Source: CAYQAJ01 sp964415245
GTDB taxonomy: Bacteria; Planctomycetota; Planctomycetia; Pirellulales; Pirellulaceae
Direction of reading: 5' to 3'
Length of the DNA: 7,002 nucleotides
Assembly: GCA_964415245.1 (NCBI GenBank)
Contig: CAYQAJ010000264.1
Coordinates: 1 to 7,002 of the forward strand
Shown: piece by piece, positions 5,265 through 7,002 of the stretch
How the letters are laid out: the number at the start of each line of letters is the position of its first letter
Position numbering within the stretch: the stretch's first letter is position 1
The notes under the pieces: model-generated
Seen by the model: the letters and a program-made list of their open reading frames with translations, nothing else
Databases searched by the model: none
Told to the model about the DNA's origin: nothing
Position numbers and translations under genes: made by a program

Positions 5265-5408
5265 ACACAGGTTGCGAAAGGGGATTGCGTTTGACGCTGA
5301 ATGACTGCCAGTTTGGGGCGACCAGCCGAAGGCGGGCTGTTAAAGCCTGACCCGAAATCCTGCCTGAGCCTCCAATCAGCCACCACGACCCCACGCGACA
5401 ACCTGTGT
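5265..5408 (+). promoter_or_regulatory. Putative structured leader of groEL closed by a long-range inverted repeat
   Basis: ACACAGGTTG (5265-5274) is the exact reverse complement of CAACCTGTGT (5399-5408); two further pairs (CG with CG) form if one A is bulged. Inside are smaller hairpins: GCGT-TTG-ACGC (5287-5297) and CAGCC-GAAGGCG-GGCTG (5323-5339). The closing helix ends about 16 nt before the groEL Shine-Dalgarno. No CIRCE operator is seen. Whether this is RNA structure or a small mobile repeat is unknown. Confidence 0.4.
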
Positions 5409-5424
5409 CGTCTTGAAAACGTAG

Positions 5425-5430
5425 AAGGAG
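5425..5430 (+). promoter_or_regulatory. Strong Shine-Dalgarno of groEL
   Basis: AAGGAG, 9 nt before the GTG at 5440. It fixes the groEL start at a GTG codon rather than the in-frame ATG at codon 5. It is the strongest ribosome binding site in the window. Confidence 0.85.
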
Positions 5431-5439
5431 AACCGCAAC

Positions 5440-7002
5440 GTGGCGAAGAACATGGTTTTTGACGACGAGGCCCGTCAGCCGCTGTTGGCGGGTGTGTCGA
5501 AGCTGGCCCGGGCCGTCCGCAGCACGCTGGGACCGCGGGGACGCAACGCGGTGCTCGACAAGGGCTGGGGCTCGCCCAAGATCACCAAAGACGGCGTGAC
5601 GGTGGCCGAAGACATCGAGCTGGACGACCCCAACGAAAACCTCGGCGCGCAACTGGTCAAGGAAGCGGCCAGCAAGACCAACGACGTGGCGGGCGACGGC
5701 ACCACCACCGCCACGATTCTGGCCGAAGCGATCTTCCGCGACGGGCTGAAGATGATCGCCGCCGGGGCCGACCCGATGGCCCTTTCGCGCGGCGTGGCCA
5801 AGGCGACCGAGGCGGTGAGCGAAGCGATCGCCAAGCTGGCGACCCCCATCGACGAAAAGAACCGCAAGGAAATCCAGCAGGTCGCCACCATCGCGGGCAA
5901 CAACGACCCTTCGATCGGCAGCGTGCTCTCCGACGCGTTTTTGAAGGTGGGCAAGGACGGCGTCATCACCATCGAAGAGGGACGCAGCAGCGAAACGACG
6001 GTCGAAGTGGTGGAAGGCATGCAGTTCGACCGCGGCTTCCTCTCGCCGCACTTTGTCACCAACCCCGACGACGTGGCCTGCGAGCTGGAAGACTGCTACA
6101 TCCTGCTGTACGAAGAGAAGATCTCGGCCAACAAAAAGCTCATTCCGCTGTTGGAAGCCATCAGCAAGGCCAACAAGCCGCTGCTGATTATCGCCGAGGA
6201 TGTCGAAGGCGAAGCGCTGGCTACACTGGTGGTCAACAAAATGCGGGGCATCCTGCACGTGTGCGCCGTGAAGGCGCCGGGCTACGGCGACCGCCGCAAG
6301 GCCATGCTGGGCGACATCGGCGTATTGACCGGCGCCACGCCCATCTTCAAGGACCTGGGCATCGAACTGGAAAGCGTGAAGCTCTCCGACCTGGGTCGGG
6401 CCAAGCGCGTCAAGATTTCGGCCGAGGACACGATCATCGTTCGCGGAGCCGGCAAGAAGACCGACATCGACGGCCGCGTACAGCAGATTCGCAACGAGAT
6501 CGAAGTCACCGACAGCGAATACGACCGCGAGAAGCTGCAGGAGCGGTTGGCCAAGCTGGCGGGCGGCGTGGCGCAGATTAGCGTCGGCGCCGCAACGGAA
6601 ACCGAAATGAAAGAGCGGAAGGCGCTGTTGGAAGACGCCAAAGCCGCCACGGCCGCGGCACTGGAAGAGGGCATCGTGCCCGGCGGCGGCGTCGCGCTCA
6701 TCCGTGCCGAAAAGGCGATCGACAAACTCGGCCTCACGGGCGACGAAAAGCTCGGTGGGGAGATCATTCGCCACGTGCTCGACTATCCGCTGCGATGTAT
6801 TGCCGACAATGCCGGCGTCGAGGGAGCGGTCGTCGTCAATCGCGTGCGACAGCTCAAAAACAAGAACGAGGGCTACGACGCCGACAAGGACTCCTACTGC
6901 GACCTGGTCGCCGCCGGCATCATCGACCCGGCCAAGGTGGTCCGCACCGCGCTGCAGAACGCCGCCAGCGTGGCTTCGCTGTTGTTGACCACCGAGTCGC
7001 TC
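5440..7002 (+). CDS. groEL: Chaperonin GroEL (Hsp60), 3' end beyond window
   Basis: ATP-driven double-ring cytosolic chaperonin that folds proteins with GroES. 521 codons are present; the family is about 540-550, so only the tail is missing, including any GGM-rich C-terminus. It starts MAKNMVFDDEARQPLLAGV at the GTG at 5440. Landmarks: GDGTTT with D86 (ATP/Mg site, E. coli D87), apical-domain block GMQFDRGFLSPHFVTNP at 193-209, IIAEDVEGEALATLVVN at 250-266, catalytic D399 (E. coli D398) in LLEDAKAATAAALEEG, IVPGGG at 412-417, and ALQNAASVASLLLTTE near the end. Differences from E. coli: NAVLDKGWGSP replaces the NVVLEKSFGAP-like stretch, Y203 of the substrate-binding face is H204, AALEEG replaces AAVEEG, and there are five cysteines (214, 219, 275, 453, 487). 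No groES precedes it, so it may be one of several groEL copies, as is common in planctomycetes. Regulation is unclear: no CIRCE or sigma32 site is seen. Confidence 0.97.
   Translation, partial: MAKNMVFDDEARQPLLAGVSKLARAVRSTLGPRGRNAVLDKGWGSPKITKDGVTVAEDIELDDPNENLGAQLVKEAASKTNDVAGDGTTTATILAEAIFRDGLKMIAAGADPMALSRGVAKATEAVSEAIAKLATPIDEKNRKEIQQVATIAGNNDPSIGSVLSDAFLKVGKDGVITIEEGRSSETTVEVVEGMQFDRGFLSPHFVTNPDDVACELEDCYILLYEEKISANKKLIPLLEAISKANKPLLIIAEDVEGEALATLVVNKMRGILHVCAVKAPGYGDRRKAMLGDIGVLTGATPIFKDLGIELESVKLSDLGRAKRVKISAEDTIIVRGAGKKTDIDGRVQQIRNEIEVTDSEYDREKLQERLAKLAGGVAQISVGAATETEMKERKALLEDAKAATAAALEEGIVPGGGVALIRAEKAIDKLGLTGDEKLGGEIIRHVLDYPLRCIADNAGVEGAVVVNRVRQLKNKNEGYDADKDSYCDLVAAGIIDPAKVVRTALQNAASVASLLLTTESL

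Noticed and set aside
5412..5419. Sigma32-like -35 (CTTGAAAA) before groEL
   Set aside because: There is no CCCCAT-type -10 downstream; the Shine-Dalgarno follows at once, so there is no room for a promoter.
5239..6774. 511-codon open frame on the minus strand antisense to groEL
   Set aside because: It mirrors the groEL coding frame; long antisense frames are common in GC-rich genes. Composition (H, R, G, V rich) is non-protein-like and the plus strand is unmistakably GroEL.

Overview
The window looks like a piece of a GC-rich bacterial chromosome, most likely a planctomycete (Pirellulales-like). This is an inference from three things: the gene set and order, the protein sequence style, and intergenic gaps full of short degenerate tandem repeats. 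No 16S or other decisive marker is present.

Left part (1-3179, minus strand): an aspartate-family amino-acid cluster, read hom -> apgM-like -> lysC. Homoserine dehydrogenase (hom) has a good sigma70-type promoter just upstream. It is followed after 73 nt by a phosphoglycerate-mutase-like metalloenzyme of the type proposed to act as the missing homoserine kinase. After a repeat-filled 284-nt gap comes the start of aspartokinase, cut by the window edge. Together these would supply aspartyl-phosphate (LysC), homoserine (Hom) and possibly O-phosphohomoserine (ApgM-like protein) for threonine and methionine synthesis.

Middle (3180-5121, plus strand): a small protein with the zinc-ligand pattern of beta-carbonic anhydrases is transcribed divergently from hom. 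After a 205-nt gap holding two tandem-repeat arrays and a hairpin comes a complete M42-family metallo-aminopeptidase.

Right part (5122-7002, plus strand): a 318-nt leader with several hairpins and a long-range inverted repeat precedes a groEL gene with a strong Shine-Dalgarno and a GTG start. It is open at the right edge and only about the last 20-25 residues are missing. No groES lies directly upstream.

The most unusual feature is in the gaps. Heptamer arrays (TTGGGAG, TAATGAC/GTCATTC, GGACAAC) and nonamer arrays (GTCCATANC-like) occur in three of the five gaps, the gap upstream of the carbonic-anhydrase-like gene carries a REP-like inverted repeat, and the groEL leader has a long inverted repeat. 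The coding content is mostly conserved housekeeping. The best candidates for new biology are the ApgM-like homoserine kinase candidate, the small carbonic-anhydrase-like protein, the heptamer repeat family and the structured groEL leader.
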